Notes under the pieces: model-generated
What the model was told of the DNA's origin: nothing
The model's database searches: none
The model's input: the letters and a program-made list of their open reading frames with translations, nothing else
From: Symbiodinium natans
Taxonomy: Eukaryota > Sar > Dinophyceae > Suessiales > Symbiodiniaceae
Assembly (NCBI GenBank): GCA_905221605.1
Contig: CAJNDS010002465.1
Coordinates: 177,501 to 239,500 of the forward strand
Direction: 5' to 3'
Length of the DNA: 62,000 bases
Program-made: the position numbers and the translations under genes
In this document: positions 27,028 through 38,208 of the stretch, in pieces
How positions within the stretch are numbered: the stretch's first letter is position 1
How the letters are laid out: every line of letters starts with the position of its first letter

Positions 27028-27420
27028 TGACCCGAGGATCCTAAGACCTGGGACACTAAACCCCTTCGGGTTCAAGGGGTGTAGTAGGGTTTAGGGTTTA
27101 GGGTTTAGGGGTTGAGGGGTTGAGGGGTTGAGGGGTTGAGGGGTTGAGGGGGGGGGGGGGGGGGTTTGGGCTGTTTGGTGGGTTTAGGGTTTAGGGTTTC
27201 GTTTTTAATTAGGGTGTAGGGCTCAAGTCCTAAATCCAAGCCTAAATCCCAGACTCAAAACCCAAAGCCCCAAGCCCCCAAGCCCTCTTGCCGCCTGGAT
27301 AAACCAGTCCTAGGCATTCTAACAAAGGGTCCTGCCGAAAACTGCCTAGGGCTAGGGTTTAAACGGGTTTGGGATCTCTACCGTCAACCCGGAATCCTAA
27401 AACCTAGACAACTTCCTTAC

Positions 27421-27516
27421 CTTAGTTGCTGAGTTCACAAGCCTCAAAAAAAGTGTACACTTCCAGTTCCATGGGGGATTCTAGTATCCGTAAAGTGTGT
27501 TCACTCAGCTACTAAG
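27421..27516. mobile_element. Inverted-repeat element family E, copy 1
   Basis: Ends CTTAGTTGCTGAGT and ACTCAGCTACTAAG, one mismatch. Copy 2 is at 50339-50436. Confidence 0.85.
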
Positions 27517-27519
27517 CTT

Positions 27520-27923
27520 AAGAGCAAAGGGGGGGGGGGAAAGGGGGGGAGCGCTTGCAGCCGAGTCTGCACGGACCTGCGGGAGTTCGACGTCACTTCT
27601 CAACTCAACTCAAACCCGTTAGGGTAACGGAGTTTGATACGACGGTACGAGAGGTTGCGTTAGCAGCCTCCCTCATCCCAAAAACTCCAGGCGCTGCGCG
27701 CTGCACTTGAGTAGGCACAACTGGGCTCGGGCTCCTACGATGCAACCATGCACCATGCCAGCGCCGGCGCACAACGCTTGGCGCACCACACGTGGCGCAC
27801 TAGAAGCAGCCACACAGAGCTCACTACTCACTACTCATTGCCAAAATCGTCCTACGCTTTAAGCGACAGGCTCTAAGTTCACATCAGGCCAGGTTTGCCG
27901 CCATTTCGGTCGGTTTATCGACG
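27520..27923. other. Repeat-free segment downstream of membrane-protein gene
   Basis: About 400 bases without telomeric units, GC-rich, with several GGCGCAC-type words. It directly follows the stop codon of the minus-strand gene at 27924, so it probably includes that gene's 3' untranslated region. No polyadenylation signal recognised. Confidence 0.5.
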
Positions 27924-29850
27924 TCACTTAAGGCCGAAAAGCTTCGGAGAATATTCGTAGACATATGGCAGTATGAAGGTGATCCACATGAAAGCGAGGG
28001 AGCCGAGGACGGGCCCATTTACATCATGCCCAAAAGTATATTTCAGCACAGTGTACTGCATCCAGATCGCGACATTGAAGCCAATGCCCGCAGCCTCTCC
28101 AAGCAGGAAAATGAGCCACAGCGAGCACCGATCGCCAAATCGCACACCGAGCCTCCACATCTGCAAGAACTCCCAGAGTGCAAGGTACACCTAGTTCATG
28201 GTTGGGATAGTATAAAAGATGAAGATTTCTATTCCTCATTTTGGGTTTAGGTACCCTGAAAGATGTAACATGTTACCCCCACTATGACAAAGACACCATG
28301 GGTGGTGCCTGGAACCATCCGATGATCCAGGCAAGGGCTGACCAGGGAAAAAGGTGCGCGTTCACGGCCAGGTAGACGTACATGCATAAGAAGCCAAGCA
28401 AAGGGTGCACGGAAATTGCCACTATGTGCCGCAATGGTGGAGCGCCGGCACCTAACCGGTTCCGCACATAGCCGCCCAGCTCTTTGTGAACAGTCTCGTC
28501 AAATCTGTCCAGACAAGCCTCCGATGAAGTCTCCAGTGGATACCATCGCTTCAGTGTTTCGAAAACAAGCATCCGGTCACATAGCAGCTCTTCACCGGTG
28601 TCAGGCTGACAATGGTCCATCTGACAACAGCTGCACTGAGCATCCCGAATTTTGAACTCATCCACCTGCTTTCTCAGCTGCAGCAAAGCTTTCATCTGCA
28701 TTGTGCCAAGGTACAGGACCATAGGCGCAACCACCAGAAATGCTGGAGCACAAATGACGAGCATAGCAACTGTGAAATTCCACAGGCTGCTCTCGTTCTT
28801 CAAATAAACCTTTTGCTCTTGCAGCACAGACTCCACAAACCGAAGCACAAGAATGTGGAAGCTGGCAACTAGCAGCGTTTCAAAAATTGAAAAGTACAGA
28901 AGTAGCGGACCCATGCTGGCTGGAGCAAAATCGATGTCTTTCTCCTTCTCTTCACCTTCCCTCAAGAATGCCGACAACCTTGGTCCAGCCCAGTAACTAT
29001 ATGGGGTTTACGATAATAGGGCACCTTATTGGGGGTCCAAAATAGGGGATCCTACTATTTAGGCGTCTATTTTCCCCATATAAGAATCAGGATAGCCTTC
29101 TTGGTGTCACTTACCTTTGCAGAAGGCCACTCCCAAAAAAGGCCTTAAACCCTACAACCTAAACCCTAAACCTTGCACCCTAATCCCTCAACCCTGCACC
29201 CTAAACCCAAAACCCTAAACCCTAAACCCTAAACCCTAAACCCTAAACCCTATACCAAGCAACTCAAAGGCTGTCCACAAACGGGTGAAATATCGCGGGC
29301 TCCACAAAACCACCAGCTTGCGCGACTTCGAAAGGAACCCACCCAAGGATAGGATCCCTTGTGTTTTGAGATCTGCATCATGCCGGGCAATGCAGATTCG
29401 ATCAAGAAAGACCATGTTCTTCTTGCACAAGCCGCGAAGATCCTGCCAGCACACAAAGACAAACCAGTAAGTACCGTGGATGGCGAGTGTGCCAGGGAGC
29501 CATCCGTCCGACACTCTGAGGACGATGAGAAGGCATGCCACAATGCACGTCAGCAAACTTGCCACGGCAGCCGGCACACTGTTGAAATGGACCATCATAG
29601 TGGCCGTTTTCAGCCAACGCCGTGTTCCCCAGTCATGACTCAAGAAAGCATCGATCTCGTTCACAGGCCGGCTGAGGTGGTACTCATCCACAACCCGACT
29701 CCCCCATTGTCTCCCACAGCATCTTAAGACCAACCCCATTGGAACAGCTCTGAGAAGTCCCGAATCAATGGACGAAGCCAATGATGACACGGACCTCCTC
29801 TTCAGAGCCCGTTCCTGCACCATTGTTGGGGCACAATTAAACATGATCAT
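27924..29850 (-). CDS. Polytopic membrane protein with FLSHDWG...VVLWSPRYF module, 3 exons
   Basis: Exons 29850-29264, 28978-28297 and 28190-27924 join in frame to 511 codons, ATG to TGA. Residues 67-75 read DAFLSHDWG; around residues 148-195 the protein reads FLDRICIA, LSLGGFLSKSRKLVVLW, SPRYFTRLW, AFELSAFL. The F-L-S-H-D and LVVLWSPRYF pattern recalls TIR-like folds and a large dinoflagellate family of unknown role. Membrane segments: about 92-113 and 122-136, then at least five more (FSIFETLLVASFHILVL, AMLVICAPAFLVVAPMVLYL, LLGFLCMYVYLAV, IGFNVAIWMQYTVL, GSLAFMWITFILPYVY). A CxxC-like cluster (CSCCQMDHC) lies in the second exon. A further upstream exon (ATG at 29977, MVPQPPPPRQLPAV) is possible. 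Both introns are introners. Confidence 0.82.
28191..28292. mobile_element. Introner family M forming intron 2
   Basis: Imperfect inverted ends CTAGTTCATGGTTGGGATAG and CTATGACAAAG side, flanked by ACAC (28187-28190, 28293-28296), read as GTGT on the coding strand. Splicing ATG/GTGT...CTAG/GTGTACC joins PPM to VYLALWEF. A partial second copy of the first 21 bases is at 47581-47601. Confidence 0.85.
28979..29259. mobile_element. Introner family C forming intron 1, filled with telomeric repeat
   Basis: Ends CTTGGTCCAGCCCAG and CTATACCAAG match family C. The flanking 4-bp duplication CAAC (28975-28978, 29260-29263) reads GTTG on the coding strand. Splicing TTTGA/GTTG...CCAAG/GTTGTCGG gives the frame F-E-L-S-A-F-L. 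Inside lie a CCCTAAA tract (29140-29250) and a nested hairpin (28997-29084, CTATATGGGG...CCCCATATAAG). Confidence 0.9.
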
Positions 29851-29859
29851 GTTTGTTCC

Positions 29860-30420
29860 TTGTTGGGTTTAAGTTTAAGTATTCATAAAAACGAAGAATG
29901 ATTTTCAACAATGACCCAGCTTCCTGCTCGCGGTCCACTGCAGGCAATTGCCGCGGTGGCGGTGGCTGTGGCACCATGGCTCGAACTCCCTGCAGATATG
30001 CAGGGTTTGCTGCGCAAGCCTAAGGCCTCAGCCAAACAGCCCTAAGCCCGAAACCCAAGCTCCAGGATTTTGGGGCTTCGTGAGGGGCTCTTTGGGCTTC
30101 TGTCATTTGTTGGCTTGGCTAAAAGGTGGTGGGCTGAAACCAAGCCCCCACAAGCCCCAAACGGTTCCACAAAACTGTTTAGGGTTTTGGGCTTAGGGTC
30201 TTAAGGTTCCCAAAGTAAACCCTAAACCCCACACCCTAACACCCGTATAAAAAAATCCCCAAACACCCTACCAAATAACAGCCCTGACCCCTGACTCCCT
30301 GACATCGTAAGCCCCTAACTGCCACCCTATCACCCGTGACGTTTTAGCCTAAAGCCTACTTAAACCCTAAACCTTAAACCCTAAACCCTACCACCCCAAC
30401 ACCCCCAAGGATCCTAGAGC
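29860..30420. other. Upstream region of the membrane-protein gene
   Basis: Contains the possible first exon (29905-29977, minus) and degenerate CCCTAAA-like sequence 30190-30400. No promoter motif recognised; dinoflagellate genes usually lack a canonical TATA box. Confidence 0.4.
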
Positions 30421-30424
30421 TCTG

Positions 30425-30645
30425 AACCCGGTTTATTATATTAATCTTGGGTTCATTCAAATGTCTATGTTTTTGATGATTTTTTGTATGAATTTAATAG
30501 GCATTTGATCATAATGCATGCTATGCAAACTAGTACATATTTCACAGTTAGCATAATATTGATTGTACTTAATATCAATGAAAACTGATTTACAAAGTGT
30601 CAAAAATACAGGAAACGCTTACATTATTAATTTGTGCAGCATCTA
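30425..30645. other. AT-rich island
   Basis: About 220 bases of markedly AT-rich sequence (TTTGATGATTTTTTGTATGAA and similar) with no telomeric units, ORF or inverted repeat. Unlike anything else in the window. Confidence 0.6.
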
Positions 30646-30856
30646 ATGGGCATGAGATTAGACCTGCCTAAGGTTATGGGCTTTGGGGGTTTAGGGTTTG
30701 AGAGGGCGGGCGTTGCTACCACGACAAGAAAAACAGATCCACACCATAACAAGGAAATTTTGGCACCACGACAGAAAACAAGCCGACCACGACAGCGAAT
30801 GAAACCTCAACACGACAAGGACAAACCCAAACAAAAATCAAAACAGTGATTCGCCC

Positions 30857-31130
30857 CCATTTTCTGCGTGCCCCAGCCCCAGCCCCGCCCCGTCCCCCCC
30901 CAGCCCCACACCAAAACGGTGGTTTTCTCTGTGTGCGCCCCCCCCCCCCCCCCCCCCCCCCCACTGCGGAATCGTTTTCAAGCCCTGAAAACACCAAACA
31001 GAGATTCCCCCCACATTTTCTGTGTGCCCCAGCCCCCCCCCCTTGTCCCCCCCCCAGGCCGCATTTTCTGTGTGCCCCAACCCCCCCCCCCCCAAACACC
31101 AAACCGCATTTTCTGCGGGCCCCCCAGTCC
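30857..31130. repeat. Degenerate tandem repeat, CATTTTCTGTGTGCCCC plus poly-C
   Basis: Five approximate units (30858, 30931, 31014, 31062, 31106), each ending in a C run of variable length. Preceded by CACGACA repeats (30718-30825). Confidence 0.85.
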
Positions 31131-31579
31131 CAGACATACTAGCACATACTGGCAGGGTTGACCCTAAACCTGTAAAGCCTGTCAGTGTGCACCTAACACG
31201 GTGTCGTAAGAAGACACTGTTTTTGGGGTTTGGGGATTTGAGGGTTCAGGGCCTGCTTTTCGGTGTAAGGATCAGGGTTTAAGCTTTTCGAATTCTCTGT
31301 TCAGGGTTGTCGAGCTTATGGCTAGGGATTTAGGGATTTAAGAGCCCTAACCCTAAACCCTAAACAAACCCTAAACCCTAAACCGTAAACCCCAAACCCT
31401 GAACCCCTTTGCCTTTCTCTCTCTGCCAGTCAGGAGGTCCATTTGCATACGTTGCCAACACCCCATACACCCTAAGCCCTACACTGTCCCCTAGACCCTC
31501 TAGGCCTAAACCCTAAACCCTAAACCCTAAAAACCCTAAACCCTAAACCCCTAACTTTCTACAAATCTTTAAGACCGAC

Positions 31580-31695
31580 CTGCACTGAAAGCTCCAGGCC
31601 CGAAGAAAGAATTCGCGTGAAGGCAGAAGAGCTCTCCAGCTTGGAGAAATCTTCCGCCACGGCCAGGAATAAGACCGAAGTCCGGAAATCAACAT
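31580..31695 (-). CDS. Unassigned exon
   Basis: Open minus frame DVDFRTSVLFLAVAEDFSKL continuing through AFTRILSSGLELSVQ to a GTCGGT donor; acceptor AATAG. Flanked left by CCCTAAA (31505-31550) and right by poly-G and TTTAGGG (31718-31840), the same layout as nirB exons. No family recognised. Confidence 0.55.
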
Positions 31696-31717
31696 CTATT
31701 TGAGGGGGGGGGGGGGG

Positions 31718-31840
31718 TTTAGGGTTTAGGGTTTAGGAGGGTTTAAGTTTAGGGTTTAGGGTTTAGGGTTTACAGTAGGGTTTAGGGTTTAGGGTTTAGG
31801 GTTTAGCGTTTAGGGTTTAGGATTTAGGGTTTAGGGTGGC
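31718..31840. repeat. TTTAGGG tract
   Basis: Slightly degenerate array to the right of the 31.6-kb exon. Confidence 0.9.
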
Positions 31841-32432
31841 TTCGCGAGGTTCACGGCCTCTTCCTAAAGAAGCCCCGAAAAACCTTGCACACACTTAAAC
31901 CCTAATGAAGCCCTATGTTAAAAACCCTTCGTTGCTCCGGCTACGATTTGATACAAAGGAACCAAAACCCCCCAATTCAGGGACATAAGTAGGGGCCCCC
32001 TGGAAAGGACCCTTAATCGTATTGCCTATATAACCCCTAAATACTTATGCAGTCCCTATACCGAAGTCATTACCCTCAAGGTCCCTTAAAAGGCAGCGGG
32101 CAGCCAAGACGACTTCTATGCACAAGCCGATCCAGGCCGCAGAAGTTTTTCGGAAGGAAGCATAACTGACTTGAATTCAGGCCTAAATCTAAAAGGAATA
32201 GGTTAGGGTGGTTCCGTGGGCTGGGATAAAGTGTTAGATGCCTCCACAATCGGGCCATGGCTGCTCTCTGCATTTCACGAAGCTTTCGAAGCTAGTCTGC
32301 ACAGTCTGCAACCCGACGCCTGCGCGCCATGTCACATCAGCAAACCCTAAACCCTAAACCCTAAACCCTGAACCCTAAACCCCTCTAGGGCTCAGAGGTT
32401 AAGGTTCAAGAGTTGAGGGTTTACGAGGGAAC

Positions 32433-32478
32433 CTGATCCCTCCCTCAAGATCTGGGTAGCTGCAGAAACCTCCGTTCC
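32433..32478 (-). CDS. Unassigned exon
   Basis: Reads GTEVSAATQILREGS between a CCGCAG acceptor and a GTTCCC donor, phase 0 to 1. No match known to me. Confidence 0.4.
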
Positions 32479-32926
32479 CTGCGGTGTTTAGGGTTTAGGG
32501 TTAGGGATTTAGGGTTTAGGAGTTGGGTTTCGGGTTATGGGCTTAAGATTTAGGTTTCGGATTTTGGGTTTAGCTCGAATACGTGTTTACATATTTGTTT
32601 ACATGTATTCAGATTTCTGTACGTATATGTTTACAGCCCCTAGTTCCTGGACCCAACCTGTGTCAGAACTCCGGTTGTCCTGGCGCAATGTGAAACAAAA
32701 TGAATTTTTCGGGGGCCGGGGGCGAACAGTAGACATTCGGATTGACTTGACCCGAAACCCTATCGCTTAGGCCGCAACTAACCGAAACCGCATAAGCCGC
32801 ATACAGCCTAAACTGTGTGCCCCTACACCCTACACTCCATCAACCCCTGAATCCATAACCCTACAAACGCCCCCCCCCCCCCCCCCGCCCCCCCCAAATC
32901 TCGGAGTATGTGTATGTAGGGCTTCA

Positions 32927-33270
32927 CCCTAAACCCTAAACCCTAAACCCTAAACCCTAAACCCTAAACCCTAAACCCTAAACCCTAAACCCTAAACCCT
33001 AAACCCTTCGGGCTTGGGTTTAGGGATGTCCAAGGTTTACGGTTTAGGTTTTCGGAGTTTCCTGGGCCCTTAGTATTGGCCCTTGGGCTTTATATGGAGC
33101 CCTTGGGTTTTTATAGGCTTTTTAAAAGAAGGGTTCCCTTTTTAAGCGCCCATGTTAAGGGATGTAGCTACCCTAAGATTTAGGCCCTAAGCACAAACCC
33201 TAAACCCTAAACCCCAAACCCTAAACCCTAAACCCTAAACCCTAAACCCTAAACCCTAAACCCTGAACCC
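32927..33270. repeat. CCCTAAA tracts
   Basis: Two near-perfect arrays (32927-33008, 33190-33265) with a 180-base non-repeat spacer. Confidence 0.92.
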
Positions 33271-33564
33271 TCAAATTTTAAGGGAAGCCTTGAACCCCAA
33301 GCCCGTTGAGGCCCCCCGAAAGTTCGCGCGCACCCTTTCGGGTCGATGCAGCTGGGCGGCCCTTCTTGACGCTCCCGAAGGTAGCTGAAGTGGTTTCGCG
33401 TTTCGGCTGGTGGGTTCCCTACCCTAAACTCTAAACCCTAAACCCTAAACCCTACACCCTAAACGCTAAACCCTAAACCCTGAACCCTAGAAGTGGCCTC
33501 TCAGCTCCTACACCCGCCTAAAGCCCTAAACTCCAAAACTACAGGACCTGAAAGCAACATCTTT

Positions 33565-33863
33565 AAACCCTAAACCCTAAACCCTAAACCCTAAACCCTA
33601 AACCCTAAACCCTAAACCCTAAACCCTAAACCCTAAACCCTGGAGTCCTGGAGAAGAAAGGAGGGCCGGCCCAGCCGGGTTTTGACGAAGGAGCTCTTTG
33701 CCGGGCGTTTCCAGGCCAAAAGCTCCCATTTTCGGGGGCTACTTGGGAGTTTCCTGCCGGGCGCCAGGCGCCGGGCGCTGCGTGTGAAGGGTTTAGGGTT
33801 TAGGGTTTAGGGTTTAGGGTTTAGGGTTTAGGGTTTAGGGTTTAGGGTTTAGGGTTTAGGGCT
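33565..33863. repeat. CCCTAAA tract, GC-rich island, TTTAGGG tract
   Basis: CCCTAAA 33565-33642 and TTTAGGG 33787-33863 around a 145-base island open on both strands; strand undecided. Confidence 0.88.
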
Positions 33864-34394
33864 AAAGACCATCCTGAGTTTCCTTCTGCAACCGAAGTCT
33901 ACCGAGTCTGGCTCAAAAACCCTGAACCCTAAACCCTAAACCCTAATGTCATCTCCAGCTACTTTCCGAATGAGGGTTTAGGCTCTGGGCTCCCGGGGTG
34001 TTTAGGGTTTAGGGATTAGGGTTTCGAGTCGCGTCTAGGGCTCCATCTGTTTAGGGCTTACGTGCGCGTATCGGGTCCGCAAGGGACCCTCAACCCTAAA
34101 CCCTAAACCCTAACCCCTAAACCCTAAACCCTATAGCCGGCTTTCCGCCCTTCACGCAGCACGAGAAACTCCCGCGAGCCCGATGATGTTGTTGATCCGG
34201 CTGCCACGCGCAAGGGTTTAGGGTTTAGTAGGGGTTAGGGCTTAGGGCTTAGGGTTTAGGGCTTAGAGTTTAGGGTTTAGGGTTATATAAGGTCTAAGGT
34301 TTAAGGTTTAGGGTTTGGGGTTACTCTACCTGCACATAGCCTAGTAGTCTACGCAAGCCCTAAACCCTACGCCTCTTCAGGCCACCAAGAATGA

Positions 34395-34519
34395 CTTGGT
34401 AGCCAAAAAAGCCATCGTATAACAAGGGTTTAGGATTTAGGGCTGAGGGTTTAGGTTTCTCTTACAGGGGAAGAACCCAGCACCCAAACAGGACAAAAGG
34501 GTACCACTGGGCTGCCAAG
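34395..34519. mobile_element. Family C element with telomeric units in the loop
   Basis: Ends CTTGGTAGCC and CTGGGCTGCCAAG; the interior keeps GAACCCAGCACCCAAACAGG and GGGTACCACTGGG. Degenerate TTTAGGG (34427-34457) occupies the centre. Flanks ATGA/AAGA match at 3 of 4 bases. Confidence 0.8.
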
Positions 34520-34718
34520 AAGAGTCTCCCCCTAAACCCGAAACCCTGAACCCTAAACCCCAGACCCCGAACCCCTAAACCCTAAACCCTAAACCCTAAA
34601 CCCTGTAAACCCTACACCCGAAACCCCAAAACCCTAAACCCCCAACCCTAAACCCTGAAGGGGTTCGACGCTCGGAGGTTCTTAGGACCGACCTTGCTTG
34701 TTCTTAACATCCTGCTGG

Positions 34719-34945
34719 TAGGGTTTAGGGTTTAGGGTTTAGGGTTTAGGGTTTAGGGTTTAGGGTTTAGGGTTTAGGGTTTAGGGTTTAGGGTTTAGGG
34801 TTTAGGGTTTAGGTTTAAGGGTTTAGGGTTTAGGGTTTAGGGTTTAGGGTTTAGGGTTTAGGGTTTAGGGTTTAGGGTTTAGGGTTTAGGGTTTAGGGTT
34901 TAGGGTTTAGGGTTTAGGGTTTAGGGTTTAGGGTTTAGGGTTCAG
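34719..34945. repeat. TTTAGGG tract (about 31 units)
   Basis: Near-perfect array with one TTTAAGGG unit. Confidence 0.95.
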
Positions 34946-36113
34946 AGTTCAGAGTTCAGGGTTTAGGCTTGGGGGTTTGGCTTGGTGCTTCTACGCGGCA
35001 GCCAAGAAGTGAGAGCTGTCCGTTCCGCGACGGGGCGCTGATTCGCAACCCGTAGATTCGTCGCTGGGCCGGCGCTCTTGTCTGCAGGGGTCTGGGAATG
35101 GTACCCGAAACCCAATAGGGGCTTAGGGTTTAGGGTTTCGGGGTATAGGGTTTAGGGTTTAGGATTTCGGGTTTGGGGTTTAAGGTCTAGGGTAGATCTG
35201 GGAACAGTGCGTATAAAGCCTTGCAAGGGTTTGGCGTAACCCCAAACCCTTAACGCGAAAACCCAAACCCTAAATCGAACCCTGTTTTACTCTCAGCTCT
35301 GAGTAGACCCTAGCTATATGCTAAATCCATGCTGAACAACAAGACCTCAACCCTGGAAGCCCGAATTCTACCTCAGACCCTAAACCCTAAATTCTGGACC
35401 CTCATAAACCCTGAACCCAAATTGAACCATAAAGCCATCGACCCTAGTTGAACATTTGAACCCGAAATCCCTATGACCAAATCCTATTCAAACCCTGACC
35501 CTTAGGGGTTTAGGGTTTTGGGTATTTAGGGTTGAGGGTTTAGGATTGAACCCTGAAACTAGGCTTCGGGGCCTCCACTGCTGTCCCAAGAGCGCTCCAG
35601 GGCGCTTGAAAAGAGATTTCGTGCAGTCCTGCTTCTTGCCAGATGGGGCCACACGATAGGGTTTAGGGTTTACGGTTTGTAGGGTTGAGAGTTTAGGAGC
35701 TTAGGTTCGAGGGTTTAGCGTGATTCTTGTTAATTGGGATTAGGTGGGAATCAGGGGTTGGGGGTTGTAGGGCTTAGGGGTTTAGACCCTACCAAGACCA
35801 AAATACATAAACAGAAACATGTACGTACACAGACACGCACCATTGAACGGAAGGTGCCTGCATGTAGTGAGCATATACAGGGCTACCACAGAAACTTCCT
35901 CCAGCAAAACCTTAAACCCTAAGGCCTAAACCCTAAATCCTAAACCCTGAACCCTGAGCCAAAGCCCCTAAACCCTAACCCCTAACCCTAACCCCTAAAC
36001 CCTAAACCCTAAACACTAAAGGGGCATTTCCAGCCCCTGGTGCGTCGCAGGCCCGTCGCAGGCCCTTTCGGAAGCAGAAGGCAGTGCTGCGAATCTCCTC
36101 CGCAACCACTCAC

Positions 36114-36146
36114 CGGGCATCTCCTGCGTGTGCGCGTGCAGGGCTG
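36114..36146 (-). CDS. Unassigned small exon
   Basis: Open minus frame containing AALHAHTQEMP up to a strong donor GTGAGT; acceptor CCAAG. Flanked by CCCTAAA left and TTTAGGG right. Confidence 0.4.
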
Positions 36147-36236
36147 CTTGGGCCAAGGGTTTAGGGTTTAGGTTTAGGGTTTAGGGTTTAGGGTTGAGGG
36201 TCGAGGATTGAGGGTTGAGGGTATAATGTTTATGGC

Positions 36237-36349
36237 CCAGAGGGTCCACTGGTAGTACGATTATGGCATTATATGGGTACCCCCAAAACCCTGCTAAGTA
36301 TGGTTTTGGGTACCTAATTCCAAAATAGTACTACAAGTGGACCCTCTGG
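36237..36349. mobile_element. Inverted-repeat element family F
   Basis: Ends CCAGAGGGTCCACTGGTAGTAC and GTACTACAAGTGGACCC... with one indel; inner TGGGTACC/GGTACC pair. Single copy here. Confidence 0.75.
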
Positions 36350-36614
36350 TAGGATTTAGGGTTTCGGGGGAGGGGGGGGGGGGTTAGGGCTTAGGGGTTT
36401 AGGGGTTGAGGGTTTTGATGAAACATAGATCCTAACCCTAAAAACTAAAAACCAAAGTTTCAAACCCTAACCCTAACATCTAAACCCAAAACCAAATCGT
36501 GGACCCTAAGCCCTTTAAACCCTAAACCTTAATCCCTAAACCCTAAACCCTAAACCCTAAACCCTAAACCTTAAACCCTAAACCCGACCCCCTATACTTG
36601 AGCCTAGAACTTAG

Positions 36615-36722
36615 CCATGTTTATTACTATTCTTACTACTATCATTAACATTCTGATTATTGCTCTTACTGTTTGTTTTTCGATTTTTTATTGTTACTAT
36701 TTGTTCTTGTCTTTTTCAGGGG
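36615..36722. repeat. T-rich ATT/CTT tract
   Basis: Shares GATTATTG and TTGTTCTTGTCTTTTT with 6780-6960. Confidence 0.65.
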
Positions 36723-37459
36723 CGCTCATTGCAAGGTTTAGGATTTAGGGTGTAGGATATAGGCTTTAGGCTTCAGGCACCTGTAGGAAAGCCTTGGAAG
36801 ACATGTATAGAGGTAGTACGAGGGCGTATACCAACCGAAAACCCCTAAACCCCTAAAACCCAAAACCCCTAATTAACCCCCGAAACAGCTAAACTCCTAA
36901 ACCCTAAACCCTGAACCTAAACCCCTAAACCCTAAACCGCTAAGCCCTAACCCCCACACCCTAAACCGTAAAACCCCACCACAGGCCTGCGAACAGCAAT
37001 CCGCCTCCGCTGCCTTTCGCTGCCTCCGACCTCGCGTTGGTGCGCCTGGGGCTTGGGAGCATTTGGAGGGTTGAGGGTTTAGGGCCTAGGGTATAAGGTT
37101 TACGGTATAGGGTTTAGGGCTGGGGGTTTAGGCTATAGGGTTTAGTTTGGGTTTAGGGTATAGGGTTGAGGGTTTTGGGTTTTGGGTGGGCGCCCTTCAT
37201 GGTACCCTTGAAGATAAGGGATCCAGGGTTGTTAGTACACGGCGTTGTGCTTCTCCCTGCACGAGAAGAACTATATAGCATTGCAACCAGGAACACAGTT
37301 CCTATCAACGCACTTTTAAGGGTCAGGGTTTAGGGTGTAGGGTTAGGGGAACCCCAGGGGAATAGGGCTTCTCAGGGGGCAAGGGTTTGATTGAGGTTTC
37401 AGGATTTAAGGCTCTTGGAATGAATCTCTGGATCACAAAGTAACCTGGGAATACGCAGG

Positions 37460-37680
37460 GTGTAGGGTTTAGGGTTCAGGGTCAGGGTTTAGGGTTTAGG
37501 GTTTAGGGTTTAGGGTTTAGGGTTTAGGGTTTAGGGTTTAGGGTTTAGGGTTTAGGGTTTAGGGCTTAGGGTTTAGGGTTTAGGGTTTAGGGTTTAGGGT
37601 TTAGGGTTTAGGGTTTAGGGCTTAGGGTTTAGGGTTTAGGGCTTAGGGTTTAGGGCTTAGGGCTTAGGGCTTAGGGCTCA
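37460..37680. repeat. TTTAGGG tract passing into CTTAGGG
   Basis: About 30 units; the last 60 bases are mixed TTTAGGG/CTTAGGG. Confidence 0.94.
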
Positions 37681-38034
37681 GCTGAAGGGGCCTTGTAAAC
37701 TTAGCTGCCCGGCAACCAGATTTTGCACCAAATATGTTATAACGGTACGCTTTTTGGTGTGACTTCCACAAGGGAACCCACATCCCCAACAGGGCAAAAA
37801 AGGCACAGGCGCTAAGAAGGAGACCTACACCCGAAACCACCCTAAACCCTAGCCCCCCCTAGCCCTAAACCCTAAACCGTAGCCCTATCCCCCCCCAACA
37901 AAAAGAGAAGAAGGCCCCACTCGGGGACCGAAATCTTTGGGGACAGGGTTTAGCCCTGAATCCCTTAGGGCTCGGTGGGTTCAAGCAGGCGGTTTAGGGT
38001 TTGGGGTTTAGGGTTTAGGGTTTAGATGGGCTTA

Positions 38035-38110
38035 TAACCCTCAACCCTAAACCCTATAAACCCCAAGCACTATAGTGCTTGGGGTTTATAGGGTCTAGGG
38101 TTGAGGGTTG
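38035..38110. repeat. Near-perfect palindrome of telomeric repeats
   Basis: A 44-bp perfect palindrome (38051-38094) centred on CACTA/TAGTG with no loop, extended by CCCTAAA-like sequence on the left and TAGGGTTGAGGG on the right with one mismatch. Confidence 0.9.
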
Positions 38111-38208
38111 AGGGTGTGGAGAATCTGCCTCCCTTCCTGCCTTGGAGCCGACTGAAGTGTGTGGTTTTAGGGTTTAGGGTTTAGGGGTAAATGCCCTAAA
38201 GACCTTAC

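Noticed and set aside
29105-29150. Micro-exon with GTAAGT donor in intron 1 of the membrane-protein gene
   Set aside because: No phase works with both neighbours, whereas direct splicing via the GTTG duplication restores the frame exactly.
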